Origin: CAYGVX01 sp964544285
Lineage (GTDB): Archaea; Thermoproteota; Bathyarchaeia; Bathyarchaeales; SOJC01
Direction: 5' to 3'
Length of the DNA stretch: 5,892 bases
Assembly (NCBI GenBank): GCA_964544285.1
Contig: CAZJAQ010000070.1
Span: 1 to 5,892 of the forward strand
This document shows, piece by piece, positions 1-5,892 of this stretch. The position numbers and the translations under genes are program-made. The stretch's first letter is position 1; each line of letters begins with the position of its first letter. The notes under the pieces are model-generated. The model made no database searches. It was not told the origin of the DNA and saw only the letters and a program-made list of their open reading frames with translations.

Positions 1-707
1 GCGACGAAGCAGAAGGGGCAGAGGGTTGCGATGCAGTCTGCGCCAGCCTTCGACGTGTTAGCAAGCTTTTCTCTGGCGAGGTCGAGGGCGAGGTCGTCAG
101 AAACGCCCCTCAAGAGTCCGCCGCAGCACTTTAGCTTATTTCGATAATCGACGCTTTTCGCTCCCAAGGTTTCTATCAGGGTTTCGAGGATGCGTGGGCG
201 TTCTGGGTCGTCGAGCTTTAAAAGTCGGCTGGGTCTGAGGGCATGGCAGCCGTAGAACGGCGCTACCTTGAGGTTGCTCAAGGGCTTAGAGATGCTGTTC
301 TTGAGGCGTTTCAACCCAACGTCTTCCGTCAAGACTTGAAGAAAGTGTTTAACATCCTTATTGCCCTGAAACTCTTTTCCAGCGTAAGATAGAATCGCGT
401 TTATTCGTGTCTTCAATTCTTCGTCCGCTTTCAGCAAAGCGTTCGCCATGGCGAGGGATTCGAAGCAGCCGCTGCATAAGGTGAGCATGTTTAGGTCGGC
501 TTCTTCGGCTAGGCAGATGTTGTAGGCGGCTACGGCTAGGCTGGTCTCCAAGTCTATCGACTGCACTGGCGGGGGACAGCAGCATGTCATGTTGGCTAAG
601 TCAACGAGCTCGACTCCGAGTTTGGCTAACGATTTTCTCGCTGACAGTTCGTAGTTTGGCTGGCGTGCGGGTATGGTGCAGCCTAGGAATATAGCGTAGC
701 TTGTCAC
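1..707 (-). CDS. hdrB: HdrB, catalytic disulfide-reducing subunit, 3' end cut by window edge
   Basis: Catalytic subunit of heterodisulfide reductase; in the solved methanogen complex its two noncubane [4Fe-4S] clusters cleave CoM-S-S-CoB. I read it from GTG 707-705, which overlaps the hdrC stop as GTGA and has GAGGA six bases upstream; the protein begins V/M-TSYAIFLGCTIPARQPNYE, the typical HdrB N-terminus. 235 residues are visible, out of about 290 in the family, and the frame is still open at the left edge. Two CCG cysteine-rich motifs are complete: C10, C43-C44, C78-x2-C81 (in GC, TCCCP, LCSGC) and C154, C194-C195, C230-x2-C233 (in YGCH, KCCGG, LCPFC). Further matches are the HFLQVLTEDVGL and HALRPSRLLKLDDPE regions. 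Oddities: a third consecutive Cys (C42), and a short CCGGLLRG after the second Cys pair where methanogen enzymes have a longer glycine-rich run. Its natural disulfide cannot be told from the window. Confidence 0.94.
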   Translation of the reverse strand, partial: MTSYAIFLGCTIPARQPNYELSARKSLAKLGVELVDLANMTCCCPPPVQSIDLETSLAVAAYNICLAEEADLNMLTLCSGCFESLAMANALLKADEELKTRINAILSYAGKEFQGNKDVKHFLQVLTEDVGLKRLKNSISKPLSNLKVAPFYGCHALRPSRLLKLDDPERPRILETLIETLGAKSVDYRNKLKCCGGLLRGVSDDLALDLAREKLANTSKAGADCIATLCPFCFV

Positions 708-1219
708 GGCGATTCCTCTTTCTTCGGTTGCAACTTATCAAAGCCCGTTGCAGAAAAAATCTTCTTCAGCGCTTCTGCACCTGTTGGTTGGAGAGGGGGC
801 AAACCTAGTGTGGGTCTTTTGTTCTCTACGAATTGGGAAACCTTGACTACGCGGCCATCGTTTAACATGGCCGACGTGAACTCTGAGTAGATGTTGGGAA
901 TGTGTCCTTTCGCTATGGCTATGTTCCTCAGAGCATAGATTACGTCGGCTATCTCGACTTTCTGGGGGCACCGTTCTTGACAGTTGTAGCATGAGCAGCA
1001 GAGCCATAGGGCTTCGCCTGAAAGAACCTCTTCTTGTTCTCCTAAGAGTGACAGTTTGATAACTTCTCTAGGGTTGAAGCGTGGAGTAAGTTTGGCGACT
1101 GGGCAGCTGCTGGCGCAGGTTCCACATTGATAGCATAGTGTGATGGTCTCGCCACCTAGGCGATTCGTGACCACGTCGGAGAATTCCATGCCCTCTTTCT
1201 TCGCTACTCGCGTCTTCAC
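704..1219 (-). CDS. hdrC: HdrC, iron-sulfur subunit of heterodisulfide reductase
   Basis: Small two-cluster ferredoxin-like subunit that relays electrons from HdrA to HdrB; 171 residues from the GTG at 1219, within the size range of soluble HdrC. Two complete CxxCxxCxxxCP motifs are seen: CYQCGTCASSCP (C29, C32, C35, C39) and CCSCYNCQERCP (C74, C77, C80, C84), with an extra cysteine at C75. Between them is the typical FNPREVIKLSLLG segment (compare the LPNQVIRLVQLG type), and after the second motif the helix ADVIYALRNIAIAKG. There is no membrane segment, unlike HdrE-linked systems. The start is uncertain: an in-frame stop sits 3 codons above the GTG, and ATG at 1189 (residue 11, MEFSDVV) would give 161 residues, still 18 before the first cluster Cys. 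Neither candidate has an ideally spaced Shine-Dalgarno. The tail from about residue 130 is less conserved, so I cannot assign it a role. Its stop overlaps the hdrB GTG start by 4 bases. Confidence 0.93.
   Translation of the reverse strand: MKTRVAKKEGMEFSDVVTNRLGGETITLCYQCGTCASSCPVAKLTPRFNPREVIKLSLLGEQEEVLSGEALWLCCSCYNCQERCPQKVEIADVIYALRNIAIAKGHIPNIYSEFTSAMLNDGRVVKVSQFVENKRPTLGLPPLQPTGAEALKKIFSATGFDKLQPKKEESP
714..718 (-). promoter_or_regulatory. Shine-Dalgarno of hdrB within the end of hdrC
   Basis: GAGGA on the minus strand, inside the last codons of hdrC, ends six bases before the hdrB GTG at 707. It supports use of GTG as the start and translational coupling through the GTGA overlap. Confidence 0.65.
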
Positions 1220-1235
1220 TCCTCTTCACTTTCCT
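1190..1235 (-). promoter_or_regulatory. Short hdrA-hdrC junction with competing start signals for hdrC
   Basis: Purine-rich leader between the hdrA stop and hdrC. AGGA (1235-1232) sits 12 bases and GAGGA (1224-1220) sits zero bases before the GTG at 1219; GAGGG (1195-1191) sits one base before the ATG at 1189. None has textbook spacing, so the sequence does not settle the start. There is no room for a separate promoter or terminator. Confidence 0.45.
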
Positions 1236-3656
1236 CTAAGAGCCTTCCATCACCTGCAGGGGACCAAGTTTTTCCAGCCTCTCGGTCATCATATGCGCCG
1301 CTTCGGCGAACTTGTCTCCCTCGATGTACACCATGTTGAACATCTCCAGCCTTTCTGGCTCTATACCGTATTCCTTCAACAACATTCTGGCAAGCTCGAC
1401 TTTCTTCTTGGCTTTCTGGCTGCCGACCTCATAGTGGCAACCGTCGGTCTTGCATCCCACGACCATCACTCCCTGTGCACCCGCCTTGAAAGCCTCTAAG
1501 AATTGGTGGACTTGCAGGATGCCCGTGCAGGGAACCTTCATGACTCTTATGTTGGCGGGGTACTGCATCATAGCCATACCCGACGAGTCCACGGCGGTGT
1601 GGCCGCATTCTGAGCAGCACAGAGCTAACACTAGAGGCTTCGAAGTGCCGTTGACGGACATGAGCCCTTTCATCTGAGCCGCCATCTGGTTGGGTCTCGA
1701 ATGTCTAAGTTCGATGGCGTTGAGGGGACAAGTTCCCACGCAGACGCCGCATCCTTCGCATTGGAGGTCGGATATCTGAGCGACGAAGTGGTCTTCGGTC
1801 GTGGGTTCTAAGCTTATGGCGCCGTAGGGACAAGTGACTGGGCAGAATTCGCAGTCGCCGCAGTAGTCTTGGTTGACTATGGCGGTTCTCTGGTCTTTCA
1901 CTATCTTCCCGTTAATCAAGAACTTGGCAGTCTTTACAGCTGCTGAGTGGGCATGTAGAGAAGATGTGGGGGCGTCTTTGGGAAAGATTGCTCCTCCACA
2001 AATGTATATTCCCCTGCGCTTAGTCTCGGTGGGTCTAAGCTTTGCGTTGTATTCCTTGAAGAAGCCGTCTTGGTCTACATCAATGCCCAAGAGCTTGGCT
2101 AGTTCCTCTGTTCCTTTTGAGGGCACCATGGCGGGAGCCAACACAACGAGGTCCGCTTCCAACTCTAATAGCCTGTGGAGAAGGGCGTCTTCAGTGTCTA
2201 CGATTAGTTTGCCTGTTTCGGGGTCTTTTGAGATTTCTGTCGGTCTACCCTTTACGAATTTGATTCCCATCTCTCTGGCTCGCTCGTAATAGTATTCGTG
2301 CTCTCTTCCAGTTGTCCGTATGTCTATGTAGCATACGCTGATGTCTTCGTCTGGATAGGCAGATTTTATCAACGTGGCGTGTTTCAGGGATATCATGCAG
2401 CAGATGCTGGAGCAGTAGGGCTTCCATCGCCTGTCTCGAGAGCCTACACATTGGATGAAGACTATTTTCTTCGCAGGCTTGTGGTTGGACGGTCTGATTA
2501 TCACGCCGCCCGTGGGACCGAAACCGTCAATCATCCTGGCGAGTTCAAGATTTGTTACGACGTCTGGGTAGTCGCCGTAGTGGTACTCCTTTATGATGCT
2601 GGAGTCGAATTCTTCGAAGCCAGTGGCAACTATGATGCTGCCCACGTTAAGCGTTATGCGCTCGGGCTTCTGGTCTAATTCAACTGCTTTGGTGGGACAA
2701 ACTTCGACGCATTTTGCGCAGTCGTGGAATTTGCAGACGCTTTCATCGATGACGTAGAGAGGGGGGTAAACGTTTGGAATGTTCATGTAGATGGCTTTGC
2801 GAGTCTGCAGCTTTGCGTTGTATTCGTCTGGCACTTCCACGGGGCAAACAGTTGTGCATTTATCGCATCGAGTGCACTTCAACTCGTCAACGTATCTTGG
2901 TTTTTTCTCAACCGTGACCTTGTAGTTTCCCGGAACCCCTTCAACGGCGACTACCTTCGAATTAGCCAGTATGTTGAAGTTTGGGATTTCGCTGAAACCC
3001 GAACGATACACGCATTTTCGAGAGGTGTGGGTGATGGTTTTGACGTCTGAGGCTGGAGACTGGATGCAGATGGCGCAGTCGTCTGTCGGGAAGAAGCGAC
3101 CCGCCCGAGCTGCTAAGCCTCCCAGAAACGGTTCCTTTTCCACCAAATTAACCTCGAATCCCAAGTCCGCCAAATCCATGGCAGTCTGCATGCCTGCGAT
3201 GCCCCCGCCTATCACTAAGGCTGATTTGAGGGCTGGAAACTCAAGCTTCTCTAAGGGCTCGAGAAGTTTGGCACGTTCGATGGCGCCTTGAAGCATAGCC
3301 TTGGCTTTTTCTGTCGCTTCAGAAGGCGTGTCTCGATGAGGCCAAGCACAGTGATCTTTGAGGTCGAGGAACTCCATCAAGTAGGGGTTAAAACCTGCTT
3401 CCTCAATTGCTTCTGCAATCTTCACCTCGCTCAGCTTTGGAAACGTCTCAGCAACGACAACCCTGTTTATCTTCTTTCCTTTAACGGCGTCTACGATGGT
3501 TTGTAGTCCCTTGCCATGCCAAAACTCAGCGCCTCGGGCGACGAAAACCACTCCTGAAACTTTTTTAACATAGCTGGTTAGAGTGTCGAAGTCCAAGATT
3601 TCTGAAAGCTGTTTTCCGCCGTCTGACAGGAATACTCCAACTTTAACTTCGCTCAT
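1236..3656 (-). CDS. hdrA: HdrA-MvhD fusion, electron-bifurcating flavoprotein of heterodisulfide reductase
   Basis: Central FAD subunit that splits electron pairs from the hydrogenase between ferredoxin and HdrBC; 806 residues versus roughly 650 for stand-alone methanogen HdrA, the excess being a fused MvhD. Domains in order: N-terminal HdrA domain (about 1-140), whose cluster cysteines are mostly gone (S11/G13 where CHCG is expected, TFP where CSP is expected; only C103 remains in DHCAW); thioredoxin-reductase-like FAD domain with GGGIAG (150-155), E173, DCAIC (C194, C197), and IQCVGS with YCSSICC (C403, C415, C419, C420); an inserted two-cluster ferredoxin domain (C261/264/267/271 and C308/313/316/320); a C-terminal two-cluster ferredoxin domain (C599/602/605/609 and C633/636/639/643), the likely ferredoxin-reducing branch; and MvhD (about 673-806). 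The gene follows mvhA after 10 bases with a good Shine-Dalgarno, and hdrC follows it. The fusion resembles HdrA2-type proteins such as that of Methanosarcina. Sulfate-reducer QmoA is excluded by the MvhD domain and the HdrCB context. Confidence 0.95.
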   Translation of the reverse strand: MSEVKVGVFLSDGGKQLSEILDFDTLTSYVKKVSGVVFVARGAEFWHGKGLQTIVDAVKGKKINRVVVAETFPKLSEVKIAEAIEEAGFNPYLMEFLDLKDHCAWPHRDTPSEATEKAKAMLQGAIERAKLLEPLEKLEFPALKSALVIGGGIAGMQTAMDLADLGFEVNLVEKEPFLGGLAARAGRFFPTDDCAICIQSPASDVKTITHTSRKCVYRSGFSEIPNFNILANSKVVAVEGVPGNYKVTVEKKPRYVDELKCTRCDKCTTVCPVEVPDEYNAKLQTRKAIYMNIPNVYPPLYVIDESVCKFHDCAKCVEVCPTKAVELDQKPERITLNVGSIIVATGFEEFDSSIIKEYHYGDYPDVVTNLELARMIDGFGPTGGVIIRPSNHKPAKKIVFIQCVGSRDRRWKPYCSSICCMISLKHATLIKSAYPDEDISVCYIDIRTTGREHEYYYERAREMGIKFVKGRPTEISKDPETGKLIVDTEDALLHRLLELEADLVVLAPAMVPSKGTEELAKLLGIDVDQDGFFKEYNAKLRPTETKRRGIYICGGAIFPKDAPTSSLHAHSAAVKTAKFLINGKIVKDQRTAIVNQDYCGDCEFCPVTCPYGAISLEPTTEDHFVAQISDLQCEGCGVCVGTCPLNAIELRHSRPNQMAAQMKGLMSVNGTSKPLVLALCCSECGHTAVDSSGMAMMQYPANIRVMKVPCTGILQVHQFLEAFKAGAQGVMVVGCKTDGCHYEVGSQKAKKKVELARMLLKEYGIEPERLEMFNMVYIEGDKFAEAAHMMTERLEKLGPLQVMEGS
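1239..1640 (-). other. MvhD domain fused to the C-terminus of HdrA
   Basis: Residues about 673-806 of the HdrA fusion match the MvhD/FlpD family, a small [2Fe-2S] protein that in methanogens is usually a separate subunit linking MvhAG to HdrA. Visible family features are LALCCSEC (C680, C681, C684), MQYPANIRVMKVPCTG (C710), GVMVVGCKTDGCHY (C735, C740) and the closing EYGIEPERL plus GDKFAEAAHMM region. All cysteines expected for the cluster are kept. The roughly 20-residue linker after the last ferredoxin motif (RHSRPNQMAAQMKGLMSVNG) resembles the usual C-terminal segment of HdrA, so the join lies just after the normal HdrA end. The frame is continuous, without sign of a frameshift or internal start serving a separate mvhD. 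Confidence 0.92.
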
Positions 3657-3663
3657 GATTAAT

Positions 3664-3669
3664 CCCTCA
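3664..3669 (-). promoter_or_regulatory. Shine-Dalgarno of hdrA overlapping the mvhA stop codon
   Basis: TGAGGG on the minus strand includes the mvhA TGA stop, and its GAGGG ends seven bases before the hdrA ATG at 3656. This good spacing supports the chosen start and coupling of mvhA and hdrA translation. Confidence 0.7.
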
Positions 3670-5124
3670 TCTCCTAAGCGTTTTCAGCAACCGTCTTTCA
3701 CTGTCGTAGATGTTGACTTCCAAGGGCATCTCACCCACGGCGAAGTGAGTGGCACATGCCCAGCACGGATCGTAAGCCCTGAACGCCATCTCCACCATGT
3801 TCAATAAGCCATCGCTGACCTTGCCGTTGTGTATTAGTCCTTGCGCAGCGTTTTTAATCGACATCCAGATGCCTGGTGCGTTGTGAGTTGTAGCTACTAC
3901 TAAGTTGACTTTTTTGGCTAAGGCATTCTCGTCCAGAATGTAGTGGTGAATCAACGTGCCTCTCGCTGCTTCTACGATTCCGACGCCTTCGCCGGGTTTC
4001 CCAGGCTTATTCTTAATGTCCTTCTTCGTTATGCCCTTGTCAGTGATTAGCTCTAAGGCTCTTTCAGTTGCGTACATGAGCTCTATGAGTCTTGCCCAGT
4101 GGAAAGCCAGAGTGGCGTGAACTGGTTTTCCGCCTAAAGTTTTGTACATCCTCTCGTACTCGCTCTGGGCTAGGGGTGTAGCCATGCCATCTGCGGCGTT
4201 TAGTCTTCCAAGTGGTCCGACTCTGTATATGCCGCTGTCTGGTCCAGCAACGAAGCCTTTCCAGCCGATTTTCTTGAGGTAGGGCAGTTTCACGTATGTC
4301 CACGGTTCTACGTGTTCTTCGATGATGTCTAAGTACTCGGAGGGCGAGAATCTCACGAACTCTTTCCCATTCGGGTCGACCACGCGCACTTTGCCGTCGT
4401 AGAAGTTCACTTTGTTGTTCTTGTCCACTGTTCCCATGTAGTAGGTTGGCAGGTTGTAGGGGTCGCTCGTGATCAGTTTTACGTAGTCGGCGTTTTTGAG
4501 GACTACGTCGTCGAAGAGTTTCAGCGAGAACTTTGCGAACTCGACGCAGCTTCTCACCATTTTTTCGATTTCCTGTCTATCCTCCTCAGACAATGCCTTT
4601 GCGATTCCGCCCGGTATGCATGCGCTCACGGGGTGGGTTGGTCTGCCGCCCAGTATGCCTGTTATCTTCTGCCCATAGGCGCGGTGTTTAATGACTTCTT
4701 TGGCGATGTCTAAGCCGACTTTCTCTATCACGCCTAGGATGTTTCTTTTGGCTGCTGGTGCGTCTGGTCCTACCACGAAGTCTGGTCCGCCCAAGAAGTA
4801 GAAGTGGAGTATGTGATCGTAGATGAAGTAGCCGCAGTACATGAGTTCTCGAAGTTTCTTAGCCGTCTCGGTGGGCTCAACGTTGAAAGCCGCGTCTAAC
4901 GTTTTAGCACCTGCCATGTGGTGGGCGACGGGGCAGACGCCGCATATGCGCGTAGTTATTATGGGCAAGTCTTCAGCTCTTCTTCCTTCGCAGAAACGTT
5001 CGAACCCCCTCAGTTCGGGGACTTGGAAGTAGGCGTTTTCCACGTTTCCCTCATCGTTTAAGAATATGGTTATTTTTCCATGTCCTTCTAGCCTTGTAAT
5101 CGGGTCTATGACTATTTCTTTCAT
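3667..5124 (-). CDS. mvhA: MvhA, [NiFe] hydrogenase large (catalytic) subunit
   Basis: Catalytic subunit of an F420-non-reducing (group 3c type) [NiFe] hydrogenase, 485 residues, full length for the family; it oxidises H2 in the cytoplasm and feeds MvhG. All four Ni ligands are present: the N-terminal motif RICGVCPVAHH (C61, C64) and the C-terminal motif DPCWACATH (C454, C457). Other family signatures are ITRLEGHG near residues 9-16, GGRPTHPVSACIPGG near 159-173 and EAARGTLIHHY near 385-395. After His460 there are 25 further residues; in this family a dedicated endopeptidase normally removes such a tail after Ni insertion, so the mature protein probably ends at H460. No maturation genes are in view. 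The ATG start overlaps the mvhG stop by 4 bases, and the protein begins MKEIVIDPITRLEGHG as expected, so the start is well supported. No transmembrane segment or signal peptide is apparent. A cysteine, not selenocysteine, occupies each Ni-ligand position. Confidence 0.96.
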   Translation of the reverse strand: MKEIVIDPITRLEGHGKITIFLNDEGNVENAYFQVPELRGFERFCEGRRAEDLPIITTRICGVCPVAHHMAGAKTLDAAFNVEPTETAKKLRELMYCGYFIYDHILHFYFLGGPDFVVGPDAPAAKRNILGVIEKVGLDIAKEVIKHRAYGQKITGILGGRPTHPVSACIPGGIAKALSEEDRQEIEKMVRSCVEFAKFSLKLFDDVVLKNADYVKLITSDPYNLPTYYMGTVDKNNKVNFYDGKVRVVDPNGKEFVRFSPSEYLDIIEEHVEPWTYVKLPYLKKIGWKGFVAGPDSGIYRVGPLGRLNAADGMATPLAQSEYERMYKTLGGKPVHATLAFHWARLIELMYATERALELITDKGITKKDIKNKPGKPGEGVGIVEAARGTLIHHYILDENALAKKVNLVVATTHNAPGIWMSIKNAAQGLIHNGKVSDGLLNMVEMAFRAYDPCWACATHFAVGEMPLEVNIYDSERRLLKTLRR

Positions 5125-5892
5125 TTTTTCATCACTTTCCTCCGCAAGATGGAACGAGCAAGAGAATACTTGTAGAAAGTTCCTATTGGGTCAACGACTT
5201 GGTTGATGACTTCTGGGTTAGTGGCAATCGATGCAAGCGCACTGATGGCAGCGGCACCTTGGTCAGTCACGCGTGGTCCTGGACCATCACAACCAGTGCA
5301 TGGTATGTTCACCTTGGGACATTGGGCGCCGCATCCTGCACGTGTTGCTGGTCCCATGCATATCACTCCTTGGTCCCAGAAGCAGGTTTTGAAGTCGTCG
5401 TCGATTTCATAAATCCTTTTAATCTCTGAGAGTTGTCTGTTCTTCTTTTCTCTTGGGCATTCGTCGCAGATAGATTTGGTCGGCATCAGAACTGACCCTT
5501 TCGGAGGAAGCTTGTTAGCGATTATGGCTTCAACAGCTTGAACTATTAGAGGAATCGGCGGTGGGCAACCTGAGAGGAAATAGTCTACGTCTACGGTTTG
5601 GTCGAGGGTTTTCACCGTGTCGTAGAATTCAGGTAGCTCCAACTCTCCTTCTTCTACCTTAACGGAAGTCTTGGGGGTTACTGATTTTGGGTTTTTAGTC
5701 GAGGGAGTTTCAAGATAGGCGCGCTCGAAAATCGTTTCCTTGTCCCACAGGTTTGCCAGACCCTTGACGCATCCGTCGCAGGCGCAGGAGCCGAAGGCAA
5801 CTAGGACTTTGGCCTTTTTCCTCAGCAGCTTCGCCATCTTCTCATTCTCCCCTGTTCGTATAGCGCCGTTGAAGAAGCATACGTCTATGCCT
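5121..5892 (-). CDS. mvhG: MvhG-like [NiFe] hydrogenase small subunit, 5' end cut by window edge
   Basis: Small, iron-sulfur subunit of a cytoplasmic group 3c [NiFe] hydrogenase; it passes electrons from the Ni-Fe site of MvhA to the MvhD/HdrA module. The frame stays open to the right edge, giving 256 visible residues. The 18 residues before the internal ATG at 5837 (GIDVCFFNGAIRTGENEK) match the family's 'GVDVFLVEGGIRNEEDE' type segment, so that ATG is not the start. The true N-terminus, with the CxxC of the proximal cluster, lies outside. In fragment numbering, visible cluster ligand candidates are the GSC motif (C36), GCPPP (C109), CDECP (C142, C145), C170, and the stretch CMGPATRAGCGAQC followed by PCTGC (C178, C187, C191, C198, C201), which is characteristic of MvhG and related subunits and consistent with three [4Fe-4S] clusters. 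C38 and C41 look additional to the usual pattern. Its stop overlaps the mvhA start (ATGA). FrhG of the F420-reducing hydrogenase is similar, but no frhB is present and the Hdr neighbours favour Mvh. Confidence 0.93.
   Translation of the reverse strand, partial: GIDVCFFNGAIRTGENEKMAKLLRKKAKVLVAFGSCACDGCVKGLANLWDKETIFERAYLETPSTKNPKSVTPKTSVKVEEGELELPEFYDTVKTLDQTVDVDYFLSGCPPPIPLIVQAVEAIIANKLPPKGSVLMPTKSICDECPREKKNRQLSEIKRIYEIDDDFKTCFWDQGVICMGPATRAGCGAQCPKVNIPCTGCDGPGPRVTDQGAAAISALASIATNPEVINQVVDPIGTFYKYSLARSILRRKVMKK
5131..5143 (-). promoter_or_regulatory. Ribosome-binding region of mvhA inside the end of mvhG
   Basis: On the minus strand GGAGG (5143-5139) lies 14 bases before the mvhA ATG, longer than the usual spacing. 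Between them GTGAT (5135-5131) ends six bases before the ATG and could also pair with the archaeal 16S rRNA 3' end (AUCACCUCC). With the ATGA overlap this suggests translation coupled to mvhG. Which element acts is inference. Confidence 0.5.

Noticed and set aside
358..585. 75-residue minus-strand reading frame beginning MLLSPASAV
   Set aside because: It lies in another frame within hdrB, whose own frame encodes both CCG motifs; the product has no recognisable features.
1873..2678. Long plus-strand reading frames (138 and 126 residues) opposite hdrA
   Set aside because: They lie fully antisense to a conserved multi-domain CDS, have no domain signature, and look like by-products of its codon usage.
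1236..3656. Selenocysteine or stop readthrough in HdrA or MvhA, as known in some methanococci
   Set aside because: All expected cysteine positions are encoded by TGC or TGT in continuous frames with no internal TGA.
5835..5837. ATG at 5837 as the start of the hydrogenase small subunit
   Set aside because: The frame stays open upstream to the window edge and the 18 residues before it match the MvhG family, so it is an internal methionine and the gene is truncated by the window.
3667..5892. F420-reducing hydrogenase (FrhAG) or group 3b sulfhydrogenase
   Set aside because: No frhB or NAD(P)-binding subunit is visible, and the genes run directly into hdrA with a fused MvhD, which is the partner of Mvh-type enzymes. 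A relation to FrhAG at the sequence level remains.
1..5892. tRNA, CRISPR, insertion sequence, internal promoter or terminator
   Set aside because: Nearly every base lies within conserved coding sequence; junctions are at most 46 bases long, and I saw no direct repeat array, inverted terminal repeats or cloverleaf-like segment.

Overview
The window is a single gene cluster read entirely on the minus strand, so transcription runs from high to low coordinates. In transcription order it holds the 3' part of mvhG (hydrogenase small subunit, cut by the right edge), complete mvhA ([NiFe] hydrogenase large subunit), complete hdrA with an MvhD domain fused to its C-terminus, complete hdrC, and the 5' part of hdrB (cut by the left edge). 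There are no intergenic stretches above about 20 bases. I see no RNA genes, repeats, mobile elements or CRISPR. The promoter must lie beyond the right edge and the terminator beyond the left edge.

Together these genes encode an H2-dependent, flavin-based electron-bifurcating Mvh-Hdr complex. MvhA splits H2 at its Ni-Fe site. MvhG carries the electrons over iron-sulfur clusters to the MvhD [2Fe-2S] domain, here built into HdrA. The HdrA FAD then splits electron pairs between a low-potential branch (C-terminal ferredoxin domain, reducing ferredoxin) and a high-potential branch (HdrC, then the two noncubane clusters of HdrB, reducing a disulfide such as CoM-S-S-CoB in methanogens). The genes are tightly coupled: ATGA overlap mvhG/mvhA, 10-base gap mvhA/hdrA, 16-base (or 46-base) gap hdrA/hdrC, GTGA overlap hdrC/hdrB.

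The organism is almost certainly an archaeon. The cluster type, the Shine-Dalgarno usage and the protein sequences fit a methanogen-related or Hdr-bearing uncultured lineage. A Bathyarchaeia-like member of the Thermoproteota is my best guess, but the window has no marker gene to prove it.

The family and pathway are known. The points that depart from the textbook methanogen complex are: (1) HdrA and MvhD are one polypeptide; (2) the HdrA N-terminal domain keeps its fold-level similarity but has lost the cysteines that normally hold a [4Fe-4S] cluster; (3) the genes for all subunits sit in one uninterrupted, translationally coupled cluster. Point 2 is the one most worth following up.
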